DNA of 64,000 nucleotides from Thiothrix unzii (GTDB taxonomy: Bacteria > Pseudomonadota > Gammaproteobacteria > Thiotrichales > Thiotrichaceae), in contig NZ_CP072793.1 in assembly GCF_017901175.1 (NCBI RefSeq), positions 2,728,001 through 2,792,000 of the forward strand. Direction: 5' to 3'. The notes under the pieces were generated by a model. It did not search any database, was not told the origin of the DNA, and saw nothing but the letters and a program-made list of their open reading frames with translations. A program made the translations under genes and the position numbers. Every line of letters starts with the position of its first letter. The first letter of the stretch is position 1. Of this stretch, positions 44,119-53,069 are shown in pieces.

Positions 44119-44881
44119 GCTTGCACCCTTGCTCATGCAGCGGTAACACGCAACCGTGCATATCGTGTTGGTGATCGTGATGGTGGGTGTAAATGCCCAA
44201 ACCTGCCGCTGGTAAACCGCCAAACAAACGTAAATATTCCGGGTGACGCGACACCGATTCGGGCTTACCAGAGCAACAAATATGGCGGTTCAAACACAAC
44301 ACCTGATCGCTTGCCGCCATGACCAAATGCAAATCGTGCGACACCATTAACACCCCGTAGTTATGGGTTTGTTTCAAACGATTCACCAATTGGTAAAGCT
44401 CGCTTAAACCGCTCACATCCACACCCTGCCCCGGCTCGTCCAGCACCAACATTTGCGGCTGGTTGAGCAACGCCCGCGCCAGCAATACCCGCTGCCATTC
44501 GCCCCCAGACAACGATTGCACCGCCTGCCCCAATAACGGCGATACCCCCACTTCTTCCGCGCATTGCTCAATAGCAGCGCGACTAGCTTGCTGCGGGGTT
44601 AAGCTCAAAAAGCGGGCGACGGTTAACGGTAATAAGGGGTCAACTTGAAACTTTTGCGGCACATAACCAATGCGTAACCCCGGCATTCGCCAGACTGTGC
44701 CTTGCGCGGGTTTTTGCAAACCCAGCAATACCCGCAATAAGCTGGATTTCCCTGCGCCGTTAGGGCCAATCACCGTAATGACCTGTTGTGGGTACACTTC
44801 GAGGCTGACATCATGCAAAATCACACGCTGCCCGAAACTCAAGCCAATATGCGCCAGTTTTGCCAGTATTGTGGTAGACAT
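44111..44881 (-). CDS. znuC: Zinc ABC transporter ATPase ZnuC with histidine-rich tail
   Basis: 256 residues. Walker A GPNGAGKSS, signature LSGGEWQRVLLARAL, Walker B MLVLDEPGQGVD, H-loop SHDLH. The last 27 residues are unusual: YTHHHDHQHDMHGC followed by LHEQGC, with eight histidines and two cysteines that could hold zinc. The start is 29 bp from the divergent znuA start, so the two promoters must sit partly inside coding sequence. No clear Zur box was found there. Confidence 0.93.
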   Translation of the reverse strand: MSTTILAKLAHIGLSFGQRVILHDVSLEVYPQQVITVIGPNGAGKSSLLRVLLGLQKPAQGTVWRMPGLRIGYVPQKFQVDPLLPLTVARFLSLTPQQASRAAIEQCAEEVGVSPLLGQAVQSLSGGEWQRVLLARALLNQPQMLVLDEPGQGVDVSGLSELYQLVNRLKQTHNYGVLMVSHDLHLVMAASDQVLCLNRHICCSGKPESVSRHPEYLRLFGGLPAAGLGIYTHHHDHQHDMHGCVLPLHEQGCKHG

Positions 44882-44910
44882 AGCCTGCTAATGTTTTAAA
44901 GAGTGAAAAA

Positions 44911-45837
44911 ATGCTGCGTATTCTAACGGTATTCCTGTTGTTGTGTGTTCCTGTTTTGCAATCGTGCCAACGAGAAACAGCCAGCAAACCCCTAGTCGTC
45001 AGCACTATCAAGCCGGTACAAGCACTGGTTTACGCCGTCGCCGGAGGGGATCAGGGAGCGATTGCGTTACACCAATTATTACCCGATGGCGCATCGCCGC
45101 ACCATTACGCCCTTAAACCATCAGATCGCCGCCTGCTTGAACAGGCCAGCGCGGTTTTTTACGTGGGCGAGGGTTTGGAAAATTTCTTAAGTAAATCGTT
45201 AAGCAATTTAGCACCTGACACCCAGCGGGTCGCGTTAGCTCAAGCACAAGGCATCCAGCACTTACACGCCCGCCGCAAAGCAGAAACCGCGCACGATGAT
45301 GGACACGAAACCCATAAAGATGGGGAAGATTGGCATGTGTGGCTTAACCCGGTTAATGCCATTGCCATGACGCACCAGATTGCACAGACGTTAAGCGAAA
45401 TTGACCCGCCCAATCGTGAACTTTACCAGCGTAATGCGGCATTGTTAGTACAGCAGATTAACGCCACCGACGAACGCATTAAAGCGCAATTAGCAGCGGT
45501 AAAAACACGGCCTTACCTCGCTTTTCACGACGCATGGCAACATTTTGATACCCACTATGAACTGAAATTTGCCGGAGCGGTAACACTGGATGTATCGCGC
45601 CTGCCCGGTGCGCGGCATGTGCAAGACATTCGCAACCTCATCACTGAACGTCAGGCGGTGTGCCTGTTTCAAGAACCGCAATTCCCCCCCGCTTTGGTAA
45701 AAACCTTGGCGGAAGGTACGGATTTGCGGATTGGGGAACTCGACCCACTGGGCATGAAAATTCCGCTAAACGCAGACACTTACCCCGCTTTATTGCAAAG
45801 CGCGGCTGACAGTTTCACCCAATGCTTGAGTCAATAA
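44911..45837 (+). CDS. znuA: Zinc ABC transporter substrate-binding lipoprotein ZnuA
   Basis: 308 residues with a lipoprotein signal (LLLCVPVLQSC, Cys19). The cluster A-1 binding protein shows the metal ligands PHHYALKPSD, a short His/Asp-rich loop (HDDGHETHKDGEDWHVWLNP), YLAFHDAWQHF and the C-terminal glutamate/aspartate ligand in GELDPLG. It is divergent from znuCB. Its last 48 bp overlap the end of the broken ATPase gene on the other strand. Confidence 0.92.
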   Translation: MLRILTVFLLLCVPVLQSCQRETASKPLVVSTIKPVQALVYAVAGGDQGAIALHQLLPDGASPHHYALKPSDRRLLEQASAVFYVGEGLENFLSKSLSNLAPDTQRVALAQAQGIQHLHARRKAETAHDDGHETHKDGEDWHVWLNPVNAIAMTHQIAQTLSEIDPPNRELYQRNAALLVQQINATDERIKAQLAAVKTRPYLAFHDAWQHFDTHYELKFAGAVTLDVSRLPGARHVQDIRNLITERQAVCLFQEPQFPPALVKTLAEGTDLRIGELDPLGMKIPLNADTYPALLQSAADSFTQCLSQ

Positions 45838-46983
45838 TTCGGCGTGCATCCCATTAAAAATTCGCACCTGATTAACTTGATATGACTGTTCGCCGTTATA
45901 CAGCACCAGTGCATCCGGCAGACAGTCAGGTGAAGCTGCCCGAAAGTTTTCAATGCCTTTGAGGAAGTCGGTGGAAAAAGTTGCAGAGGATTTGATTTCA
46001 ACGGGTAGTAAACCACCCCGCTGACGAATGAGTAAATCCACTTCATTTCCTTGAGAGTCACGGTAAAAATACAATTCGGGGCGCAATCCTCGATTCAAAT
46101 GGGCTTTAAGGATTTCGATAATCATCAGATTTTCGTATAAATTGCCGCGTAACGGGTCACGCGCCACCTGTTCAGCGGATTGAATACCGAGAAGGAAAGT
46201 AGCCAATCCCGTATCAGTAAAATACAGCTTGGGTGATTTGACCACACGTTTACGGATATTGGCGAAAAAAGGCGGCAACTCAAACAGAATATAAGAAGCT
46301 TTCAGCACGCTAATCCACTGCTGGATCGTGGTAGCAGAAACCCCCACATCATTAGCAAGTGCCGCGTAATTCACCACTTGCCCAACACGCCCCGCCAGCA
46401 ACACTAAAAACTGCTGGAAACGGCTGAGGTCTTTGACGTTTAAAATAGCTCGTACATCGCGCTCTACGTAGGTTTGCAAGTAGCCGTTAAAAAAGCGATT
46501 AGGCTGCAATTGTTGGCTATGCAAACGCGGAAAAGCTCCTTGGTAAATGAGATCAAAAGCATTCCAAACGGTTTTAATCTATTGTAACTCTTCCCGCGCC
46601 AGCGGTAATAGCGTTAATAACGCAGTGCGCCCTGCCAGTGACTGGCTAACCGCCATGTGCAAATCCGGTTGATGGCTACCTGTCAGGATGAACATACCGG
46701 GTTGCTGGGTTTTATCGACGATACCTTGGATGTAGGATAACAACAGTGGCAAACGCTGAATTTCGTCCAGAATCGCACCGTTTGGCATTTGCCCAAGGAA
46801 CCCACGCGGATCAGTTTCTGCGGCTAGGCGCGTATCAGGATCTTCCAGTAGGTAATAAGGCTTATCCGGGAAACACTGTTGAGTCAGCACGGTTTTACCG
46901 GATTGGCGTGGCCCGAATACGGTGACAACCGGATACTCCCTACTGCTTTCCAGCAACTCAGGAACGATACTGCGCTTTATCAT
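45790..46983 (-). pseudogene. AAA ATPase with DUF4143 domain, interrupted by an amber codon
   Basis: The frame from 46,983 starts MIKRSIVPELLESSREYPVV, with the P-loop GPRQSGKT, then LLEDPDTRLAAETDPRGFLG, Walker B ILDEIQRLP and LTGSHQPDL. It stops at TAG (46,579-46,581). The same frame continues without another stop through IKTVWNAFDLIYQGAFPRLH to the DUF4143 part (YLQTYVERDVRAIL, PKLYFTDTGLATFLLG, YFYRDSQGNEVDLLI). A single substitution would join them into about 397 residues. The ATPase part and the C-terminal part could also be two short proteins, but the join fits the family exactly. Confidence 0.8.
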
Positions 46984-47030
46984 GGGACAGTTTTCAACTA
47001 ATTAACTTGTAGAATCACAAGCTTAGACAA

Positions 47031-47073
47031 TGCCATTGCAAATCACAAGTTCAACCTTGGATTTGCAATGGCA
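47031..47073. repeat. Perfect 14-bp inverted repeat downstream of the FecR gene
   Basis: Arms 47,031-47,044 and 47,060-47,073 are exact reverse complements with a 15-nt loop. It sits 4 bp after the fecR-like stop and before the broken ATPase. Only TTGTCT follows on the minus strand, so as a terminator it is poor; it could also be a short mobile or REP-like repeat. Confidence 0.6.
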
Positions 47074-47077
47074 CACC

Positions 47078-47404
47078 CTAACCCGTGATACCCAAACCGC
47101 TTAACACCGAGTCGCGGCGGCTTTCACGCAAAACCCCACTGATGTATTCATAACGCAGACTGCTCGCCGCGTAGTGCGGGCGGTACATATTCACGCGAAA
47201 GCTACTGCCACCGCGTAGCATCACCACATTACGGTCGCGCATTTTTAATTGCGCATTGGCTCCGCGTACCGTGTACACCACGTCATCGGCGTACACTGGA
47301 TCGCCGCGTTTGAGAATCCGTGCTTCTTCATCAGCACCTTTAGCCGTTACTTTTCCACGCTTGGAAAGTACAACGCCCGCCTGCTCACGTCCTGTTGCTG
47401 GCAT
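47078..47404 (-). CDS. Small FecR-domain protein
   Basis: 108 residues. The body has SKRGKVTAKGADEEARILKR, GDPVYADDVVYTVRGANAQL and MRDRNVVMLRGGSSFRVNMY, then SLRYEYISGVLRESRRDS. The GDxVxxxDxxxT...DG-like stretch matches the FecR domain found in sensory and sugar-binding proteins. No signal peptide or membrane helix is seen, and the protein is shorter than usual FecR proteins, so it may be truncated or a stand-alone domain. It is divergent from the crp-family gene. Confidence 0.65.
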   Translation of the reverse strand: MPATGREQAGVVLSKRGKVTAKGADEEARILKRGDPVYADDVVYTVRGANAQLKMRDRNVVMLRGGSSFRVNMYRPHYAASSLRYEYISGVLRESRRDSVLSGLGITG

Positions 47405-47580
47405 AAATCAACTCCCTTTAGATTTAGATCACCGTGCAATACCCTGTATTAAGCATAGTTCACCTTGCAGCTTCTGCGCGAAATCCCCCTGCGCAGCAGA
47501 TCAACTGCGTAAACGTCCCGTCGAATGGCATATTTTGGAATTCATGCCATACTCTGTGCTATCAAATTGGAGAAGGCATT

Positions 47581-48225
47581 ATGTTTTCAGACATCCCGCT
47601 CTTTGAAAAACTTACCCCAGCACAAATTGAACACCTGCTGACGCTGACCCACGACTTCCACTACGCCAAAAACAGCGTGATTCTTACCCAAGGCGAGCGC
47701 AGCAATTCGCTTTATCTGATTATAGAAGGCCGCCTAAAAGTGTATGCCACCGATGCCGACGGTCGCCAAACCCTGTTGGCATTTCTCAATGCCGGGGACT
47801 TTTTCGGAGAACTCAGTCTGCTGGATGACGAACCGCGTTCCGCCTCGGTAATGACTGTCGCCAAAAGCCACTTATTGTGTTTGACCCAAGATGCTTTTAA
47901 GCGTTTTGTGGAAGCGTACCCCGAACAATTGCTGCCGATGTTGCGGGTATTGGCGCGACGCTTACGCGCACTGGATGACACCATTCGCTCCTTATCGACG
48001 CTGGATGTTTACGGGCGCGTGGCGCGGGTATTGCTCAGCGAAGCCGAGTCCCACGAGCAGCAACACCAAACCACGCCGCGTTTAACCCATCAAGACATTG
48101 CAGAAATGGTGGGTTCGTCACGCGAAATGGTTAGCCGGATTTTGAGCGATTTACGCAAAGGCGGTTACATTCGCATTGAAAACAAACAAATTAAAATCGA
48201 AAAAAAGCTGCCTCCACGTTGGTAA
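47581..48225 (+). CDS. Crp/Fnr family transcription regulator
   Basis: 214 residues, starting MFSDIPLFEKLTPAQIEHLL with GGAGAAGG upstream. The cyclic-nucleotide domain (about 10-125) keeps GEL and RSA in FFGELSLLDDEPRSASVMT, the phosphate-binding cassette that in Crp binds cAMP. The HTH (about 160-210) is RLTHQDIAEMVGSSREMVSR. There is no Fnr-type cysteine cluster. It is followed 73 bp later by an adenylate cyclase, which suggests that cAMP is its ligand. Confidence 0.88.
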   Translation: MFSDIPLFEKLTPAQIEHLLTLTHDFHYAKNSVILTQGERSNSLYLIIEGRLKVYATDADGRQTLLAFLNAGDFFGELSLLDDEPRSASVMTVAKSHLLCLTQDAFKRFVEAYPEQLLPMLRVLARRLRALDDTIRSLSTLDVYGRVARVLLSEAESHEQQHQTTPRLTHQDIAEMVGSSREMVSRILSDLRKGGYIRIENKQIKIEKKLPPRW

Positions 48226-48298
48226 TCGCACTCCACCCGGCGATTGCGTAAAGTTTCGCGTCGCCGTTTTCACAAATCTGTGCCACATTTAAAGCGTG

Positions 48299-50488
48299 AT
48301 GTGGCAGAAATACCGAGAACATACCCCCGAAATCCTCATCGGCTTGCTGTTTAGTATTGTGTTAATCGTGGCATTGGCAACCCCACCCAACCCGATTGCA
48401 CACGTACTGGAACGCGCCGAAATGGCACTTTACGACCTGCGCTTGCGGCTGGGTGAAGGCTTCGTGGCTGAACCAAACACCCCGATTGTCATTATCGACA
48501 TTGACGAATTAAGCCAAAAACAAGAAGGCCGCTGGCCTTGGACTCGCGATCGGGTCGTCACCTTAATTGAACGCATCGGCGCCAAAGAACCCGCCGTGAT
48601 TGTGCTCGACGTGCTCTTTGGCTTAACCGAACCGCAGCCCGTGGAAACAGCCCCCAGCAGTCAATGCACAGCGGATTACTGCCCAATCACCTCACGCATT
48701 ACCGACGAAGATCGCCAACTAGCCGCCACATTTGCCAAATACGATGTTGTGTCCGGCTTTTTGTTTCATTCGGGAAAATTCGTCACAGGCGCATTGCCCG
48801 CCACAGCCAAACCCCAGCCAGATGACGTGTTGAACTTTCAAGAACCCACGGGTTACGCCACGAACCCACCACTGCTTCAGCAAGCCAGCAAAGCGGAAGG
48901 TTTCATCAACACCTATTTAGGTGACGATGGCATGGCGCGACGTTTACCGCTTTTCCAAGCTTACGACGATTTTTTGTATCCATCCTTGGCTTTAGCGGCG
49001 GCACAACGCTTTTTGATGGAAAAAGACTGGCAACTGCACACCGCCAGCATGGCTGGTCAAACCTTTTACGCGGGTATTAGCGTCGGCAACAAAAACATTC
49101 CAACGGATCAGGCGGGTAATATTTTAATCCCGTTTAACGCGGGTAAAGCACCCTTTTCGGTCATTTCAGCGACCAATATTATGCGCAACACTGACAATAC
49201 CCTCGACAGTCTCGAAGGGGCTATTGTCATCGTGGGGGCATCTGCCATCTTGCTGGGCGACTTGAAAACAACGCCGATACAAACTGAAATGCCGGGAACG
49301 TTTATTCACGCCTATGCCATCAACGGTTTGCTCAACCCCGGTATGCTGTTGCACGAACCAGCGTGGGGGCTTACTGCTGAATTGCTGCTGTTAGGCGCGA
49401 TCGCTTTATTGACCTTATTGATGTATCCGCAATGTGGCCCGCGTCAATTGCTCATTGGCGGCACGTTTTTCGCACTGATCATCACCGTAGCTAATGTATG
49501 GGTATGGCGCGAACAACAGATTCGCTTGGATTTATTACCCAGCTTAGTGTTGATTGTATTTTTGACCGGCTTATTTGTTATTTACGATCTGTTGCGCGAA
49601 AACCGCACACGCCACCAGTTACAATACCTATTCGGGCAATACGTGCCGCCTGCACACATCAGCCGTATTCTGGAGCAACCGCAGGCCATTACCTTCGCCG
49701 GGGAAAAACGCGAAATGAGCGTGCTGTTTGCTGACTTGCACGAATTCACTTCAATTGCGGAACGCCTTGATACCCAAACGCTGAAACATTTACTCAACAG
49801 CTATCTGAATGCCGCCACCGAAGTTATTTTCCACAATAGCGGCACAATTGATAAATACATCGGCGATATGGTCATGGCGTTTTGGAACGCACCGTTACGC
49901 GAACCGCATCATGCCCGCCAAGCGGTATTATGTGCGATGGGTTTACGCAAAATGCTCACCGACAAAGCCGACGAATTCCGCCAGTTCGGGATTACCCCGC
50001 TACAACTCGGCATCGGCATTAATACCGGGGAAATGAACGTCGGTGACATGGGATCCGACCACCGCCGCGCTTATACAGTGCTGGGCGATGCGGTCAATTT
50101 AGCGGCACGGATTGAATCCCTCACGCGCTTTTACGCGGTGGATATTCTGGTCAGTGAACACACCGCCGCGCAATGCCAAGGCATCACCTTCCGCACCATT
50201 GACCGGGTACGGGTTAAAGGCAAACGCGAAACCGTGCTACTGTATCAACCGCTGGGCTTAATTGCTGAACTTTCCCCGGCATTGCAACGCCTGCACGAAT
50301 TACACGAGCGTGCGATGCGCTGTTACTGGTGTCGCGACTGGGAACACGCCTCGAAACTGTTTGCACGCATTTTGATTGAATCGCCCGATGAACATATCGC
50401 GGGGATGTATTTACAACGGATTGCCGCACTTATTCCGCAAAGCTTGCCGGATTCGTGGGATGGGGTTTATGAGCATCGGCGGAAGTAG
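48299..50488 (+). CDS. CHASE2-domain class III adenylate cyclase
   Basis: 729 residues from the ATG at 48,299 (a GTG one codon earlier is possible). A membrane helix (about 13-33) is followed by an extracytoplasmic CHASE2 domain (about 45-355), three membrane helices (about 358-445) and the cyclase domain (about 470-650). The cyclase part shows the metal site VLFADLHEFTSIAE, DKYIGDMVMAFWNAP and LGIGINTGEMNVGDMG, ending DAVNLAARIE. DKYIGD holds the Lys and DAVNLAA the Asp that favour ATP over GTP. It probably converts an envelope signal into cAMP for the Crp-family protein next to it. Confidence 0.85.
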   Translation: MWQKYREHTPEILIGLLFSIVLIVALATPPNPIAHVLERAEMALYDLRLRLGEGFVAEPNTPIVIIDIDELSQKQEGRWPWTRDRVVTLIERIGAKEPAVIVLDVLFGLTEPQPVETAPSSQCTADYCPITSRITDEDRQLAATFAKYDVVSGFLFHSGKFVTGALPATAKPQPDDVLNFQEPTGYATNPPLLQQASKAEGFINTYLGDDGMARRLPLFQAYDDFLYPSLALAAAQRFLMEKDWQLHTASMAGQTFYAGISVGNKNIPTDQAGNILIPFNAGKAPFSVISATNIMRNTDNTLDSLEGAIVIVGASAILLGDLKTTPIQTEMPGTFIHAYAINGLLNPGMLLHEPAWGLTAELLLLGAIALLTLLMYPQCGPRQLLIGGTFFALIITVANVWVWREQQIRLDLLPSLVLIVFLTGLFVIYDLLRENRTRHQLQYLFGQYVPPAHISRILEQPQAITFAGEKREMSVLFADLHEFTSIAERLDTQTLKHLLNSYLNAATEVIFHNSGTIDKYIGDMVMAFWNAPLREPHHARQAVLCAMGLRKMLTDKADEFRQFGITPLQLGIGINTGEMNVGDMGSDHRRAYTVLGDAVNLAARIESLTRFYAVDILVSEHTAAQCQGITFRTIDRVRVKGKRETVLLYQPLGLIAELSPALQRLHELHERAMRCYWCRDWEHASKLFARILIESPDEHIAGMYLQRIAALIPQSLPDSWDGVYEHRRK

Positions 50489-50562
50489 TTGCTGTCTTGC
50501 TTGGCGGCTATGCATTCCAAGGCGTGCAAATAGCAATAAATTTAGACTTCTTTTCAAGGATG

Positions 50563-51024
50563 TTAAGAACTTGGGGCGTAACGTGCCTGATCTTCGTGAA
50601 TCGTATTCCCCTGCAATGCATAAGGGCTGATCAGCCTCACACCGGGAATACCATTGAAATCATCAACATTGGTAGTCAGGATGCTATAACCCTGCACCAA
50701 CGCCGTCGCCGCAATTTGCAGGTCATGCACATTCAAATTACTACGCAGCTGTTGCCCCAAGGCTTGCGCATACAACTCAGCGTAGGTGCGTGCCACTTCG
50801 GTATCAAAATCCAGCACCGGAATGGTGTTAAGGATGCTTTCGGCATAGGTATGCCGGTGCATGTATTCCTCCGGGGTTTTGGCAAGCTTAACCCCAGCAA
50901 GCAGTTCTGATACCGTGATCGCCGCAATAAACACTGGTTCGGTTTGCAATACCGGGATTGCCCCCAATTCCAGCCGTCCGTTTTCAGCATCAATGAAAAC
51001 GTTGGTGTCGATGATTAATCCCAT
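50563..51024 (-). CDS. PIN-domain RNase toxin (VapC-like)
   Basis: 153 residues. The PIN acidic residues are seen at Asp6 (IIDTNVFID), Glu40 (VSELLAGV), Asp101 (NVHDLQIAATAL) and Asp122 (LTTNVDDFNGI). These place it among type II toxin RNases that cut tRNA or rRNA. It overlaps the upstream antitoxin by 10 bp. It converges on the cyclase gene; the 74-bp gap between them holds no terminator I can see. Confidence 0.88.
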   Translation of the reverse strand: MGLIIDTNVFIDAENGRLELGAIPVLQTEPVFIAAITVSELLAGVKLAKTPEEYMHRHTYAESILNTIPVLDFDTEVARTYAELYAQALGQQLRSNLNVHDLQIAATALVQGYSILTTNVDDFNGIPGVRLISPYALQGNTIHEDQARYAPSS

Positions 51025-51296
51025 GCTGATGTCGGCAATGTTGCCGCCTCACGGATGGTGCGCAGGTCTTGGCTGAAGGCGCGTTTTTCTTCCTGACTGA
51101 GACTATGGCGTTTTAATAACCTATCCAAGTCTGCCAAGGTTGCGCCATTGCTAATCACGGGAACAAGCTGGGCAACGTCTTGATTGCCGCGCGTAATGAT
51201 CAGGCGGGAGCGGGATACGCGCACCTGATCAATGGCGGAAGCGAGATTCCGCGCCAGTTCGGTGGCGGAAATCCGGGGGGTGAGCAAATTTGCCAT
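51015..51296 (-). CDS. Phd/YefM-type antitoxin
   Basis: 93 residues. The N-terminal DNA-binding part reads RISATELARNLASAIDQVRV with LIITRGNQDVAQLVPVI, the Phd/YefM fold. The C-terminal acidic tail contains SQEEKRAFSQDLRTIREAAT, which would wrap the toxin. It is first in the operon, and the PIN toxin start lies within its end. A -35/-10 pair (51,325-51,354) lies upstream. Confidence 0.8.
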   Translation of the reverse strand: MANLLTPRISATELARNLASAIDQVRVSRSRLIITRGNQDVAQLVPVISNGATLADLDRLLKRHSLSQEEKRAFSQDLRTIREAATLPTSAWD

Positions 51297-51324
51297 CGCA
51301 TTACCTCAAATACTGATTATTTGT

Positions 51325-51354
51325 ATAATACATAAAGTATATATTTCATATCAA
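51325..51354 (-). promoter_or_regulatory. Promoter of the Phd/PIN operon
   Basis: On the minus strand: -35 TTGATA (51,349-51,354), 18-bp spacer, -10 TATTAT (51,325-51,330), 29 bp before the ATG. The -10 lies in a GTATAATAC palindrome (51,323-51,331), a likely place for antitoxin binding. Confidence 0.6.
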
Positions 51355-51394
51355 GCACTCGCCAATGACAGAGCTTGATCACTCGTATCAAAAC

Positions 51395-51443
51395 ACACCC
51401 CTAAAATCATGGTGACCACATGAAAAGACACCCCTAAAATCAT
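51395..51443. repeat. 16-bp direct repeat upstream of the intact DUF4143 ATPase
   Basis: The same 16 bases, starting ACACCCCTAAAATCAT, occur at 51,395-51,410 and 51,428-51,443, spaced 33 bp. A TATAGT element (51,463-51,468) follows, and the ATPase starts at 51,502. The second copy overlaps the expected -35 zone, so the pair may be a binding site, or a short duplicated target. Confidence 0.6.
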
Positions 51444-51501
51444 ACTAACTGTGGATTTGTGCTATAGTGATGACCTCATCACCTGACTGAGGCAAGCCTT
51501 T

Positions 51502-52893
51502 ATGCAACGCCAACAGCTACAATTCCTGACCCGCTGGTTACACAATAAAAACCGCAAACCGTTGATTATTCGGGGAGCACGACAAGTCGGAAAATCCACT
51601 TTGGTGCAATTATTCGCCGCGCAGCAAGACATGACCTTGATGACCGCCAATCTGGAACGCTACCCAACCTTGGCAAGCACGTTTGCCAGCAATGACCCGG
51701 AACAAATCCTGCAACAAATCGAAGCCTTACCGCGTATGCCCGCCGTCAATGAATCGGCATTGCTATTTCTGGACGAGCTTCAGGCTGTACCGGAAGCCAT
51801 CCCTGCCCTGCGTTACTTCTACGAAGACCACCCGCAATTGCCACTCGTGTGTGCAGGTTCACTGCTGGAATTTGTATTGGCTGCACACCAGTTTTCGATG
51901 CCAGTAGGCAGGGTGCAATACCTACACATGGGGCCGATGACCTTTTCCGAGTTCTTGCTGGCATTGGGTGAAGACAAGCTGTATCAAGTGGTGACGGAAT
52001 ACCAACCGAGCGACGAGATCGGTGAAGTAGCACATCAACGGCTGTTGCAACTGTTGCGCAGCTACTATTTCGTGGGCGGAATGCCGGAAGCGGTCGCCGC
52101 ATTTGCGGAAACACGCAGCTACCAATCAGTGAGTGACGTTCATAACTCGATTATTGAAACCTACCGTGACGATTTCCCCAAGTACGGCAAAAACCGTGAC
52201 CAGAACCGGATGCTGGATGTTTTTAACTTCGCCGCTCGTAACGTGGGTGTAAAAGTTAAATACAGCAATATCTCGCGGGAAGATCAGAGTGCTGTCCTCA
52301 AAAAAGATCTGGAATTGTTGTGCATGGCGCGGGTCATCAGCAAGGTCGTTCACAGCCATTGTTCAGGATTGCCGCTACAAGCCAGCCTTGAAGAAAAGGT
52401 TTACAAACTGCTGTTTTTGGATGTTGGTTTGATGAATGCCATTTGCGGCCTCAATTGGCGCACGCTGTCCCAATTCGATGACCTCAAGCTGGTCAACGAA
52501 GGGGCGATTGCCGAACAGTTCGTCGGTCAACACTTGCAGGCATTGCTGGCGGAATCACCCAATCGGGAATTGACTTACTGGCTGCGGGAAGGCCGCTCTG
52601 CCAATGCCGAACTGGATTTTGTGGTGGCACTAGAGGGGCAAATTATCCCGGTTGAAGTCAAGGCGGGCGCAAGTGGCAGCATGAAATCACTGCACCAGTT
52701 TATGGCGGAGAAACAAGCACCGTTTGCCGTGCGGTTTGATGCGGGTTTGCCTGCGGTCAGTACCGTCAATGCGGTGGTGAACAGCGATAATCAGCGCAAG
52801 GATGTTAGTTACAAGCTGGTGTCGTTGCCCTTGTATTTGGTGGAACGCCTAGGTGTCGTGAGCAGTGCATCCGCATTCAGCCCAAGCCATTAA
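51502..52893 (+). CDS. AAA ATPase with DUF4143 domain (intact)
   Basis: 463 residues, starting MQRQQLQFLTRWLHNKNRKP. The P-loop is GARQVGKST (25-33) and Walker B is LLFLDELQAVPEA. The DUF4143 domain begins near 195. WLREGRSANAELDFVVALEG, then EVKAGASGSMKSLHQF near 395-420, is a restriction-endonuclease-like core (E...D...EVK). The family is widespread and often mobile, with no settled function. This copy is full-length, unlike the amber-broken relative at 45,790-46,983. No partner gene is seen nearby. Confidence 0.82.
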   Translation: MQRQQLQFLTRWLHNKNRKPLIIRGARQVGKSTLVQLFAAQQDMTLMTANLERYPTLASTFASNDPEQILQQIEALPRMPAVNESALLFLDELQAVPEAIPALRYFYEDHPQLPLVCAGSLLEFVLAAHQFSMPVGRVQYLHMGPMTFSEFLLALGEDKLYQVVTEYQPSDEIGEVAHQRLLQLLRSYYFVGGMPEAVAAFAETRSYQSVSDVHNSIIETYRDDFPKYGKNRDQNRMLDVFNFAARNVGVKVKYSNISREDQSAVLKKDLELLCMARVISKVVHSHCSGLPLQASLEEKVYKLLFLDVGLMNAICGLNWRTLSQFDDLKLVNEGAIAEQFVGQHLQALLAESPNRELTYWLREGRSANAELDFVVALEGQIIPVEVKAGASGSMKSLHQFMAEKQAPFAVRFDAGLPAVSTVNAVVNSDNQRKDVSYKLVSLPLYLVERLGVVSSASAFSPSH

Positions 52894-52976
52894 CGGTCAT
52901 GATGAACCCCGCACCATTAAAGTGCTGACACTATTTACGAAAAACCCCAAAAAACCGCATTATTTCCCATGTGCGC

Positions 52977-53005
52977 TTGCAACATTGTCGACATTTATTG
53001 ATAAT
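52977..53005 (+). promoter_or_regulatory. Promoter of the nqr operon
   Basis: -35 TTGCAA (52,977-52,982), 17-bp spacer, -10 GATAAT (53,000-53,005), about 65 bp before nqrA. Both elements and the spacing match sigma70. The preceding gap (52,894-52,976) shows no further structure. Confidence 0.65.
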
Positions 53006-53069
53006 CCACCACTTCTAGCGTCTGCTTAGGGTGCGGGCGCATTTCCCCTCAAGAGCGTTGTTGCAGCAC

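Noticed and set aside
44882-44910. Zur box in the znuC-znuA gap
   Set aside because: Only 29 bp, and no inverted repeat of the Zur type could be found.
53031-53069. Upstream start for nqrA
   Set aside because: The extra residues are not part of the family and lie in the promoter leader.
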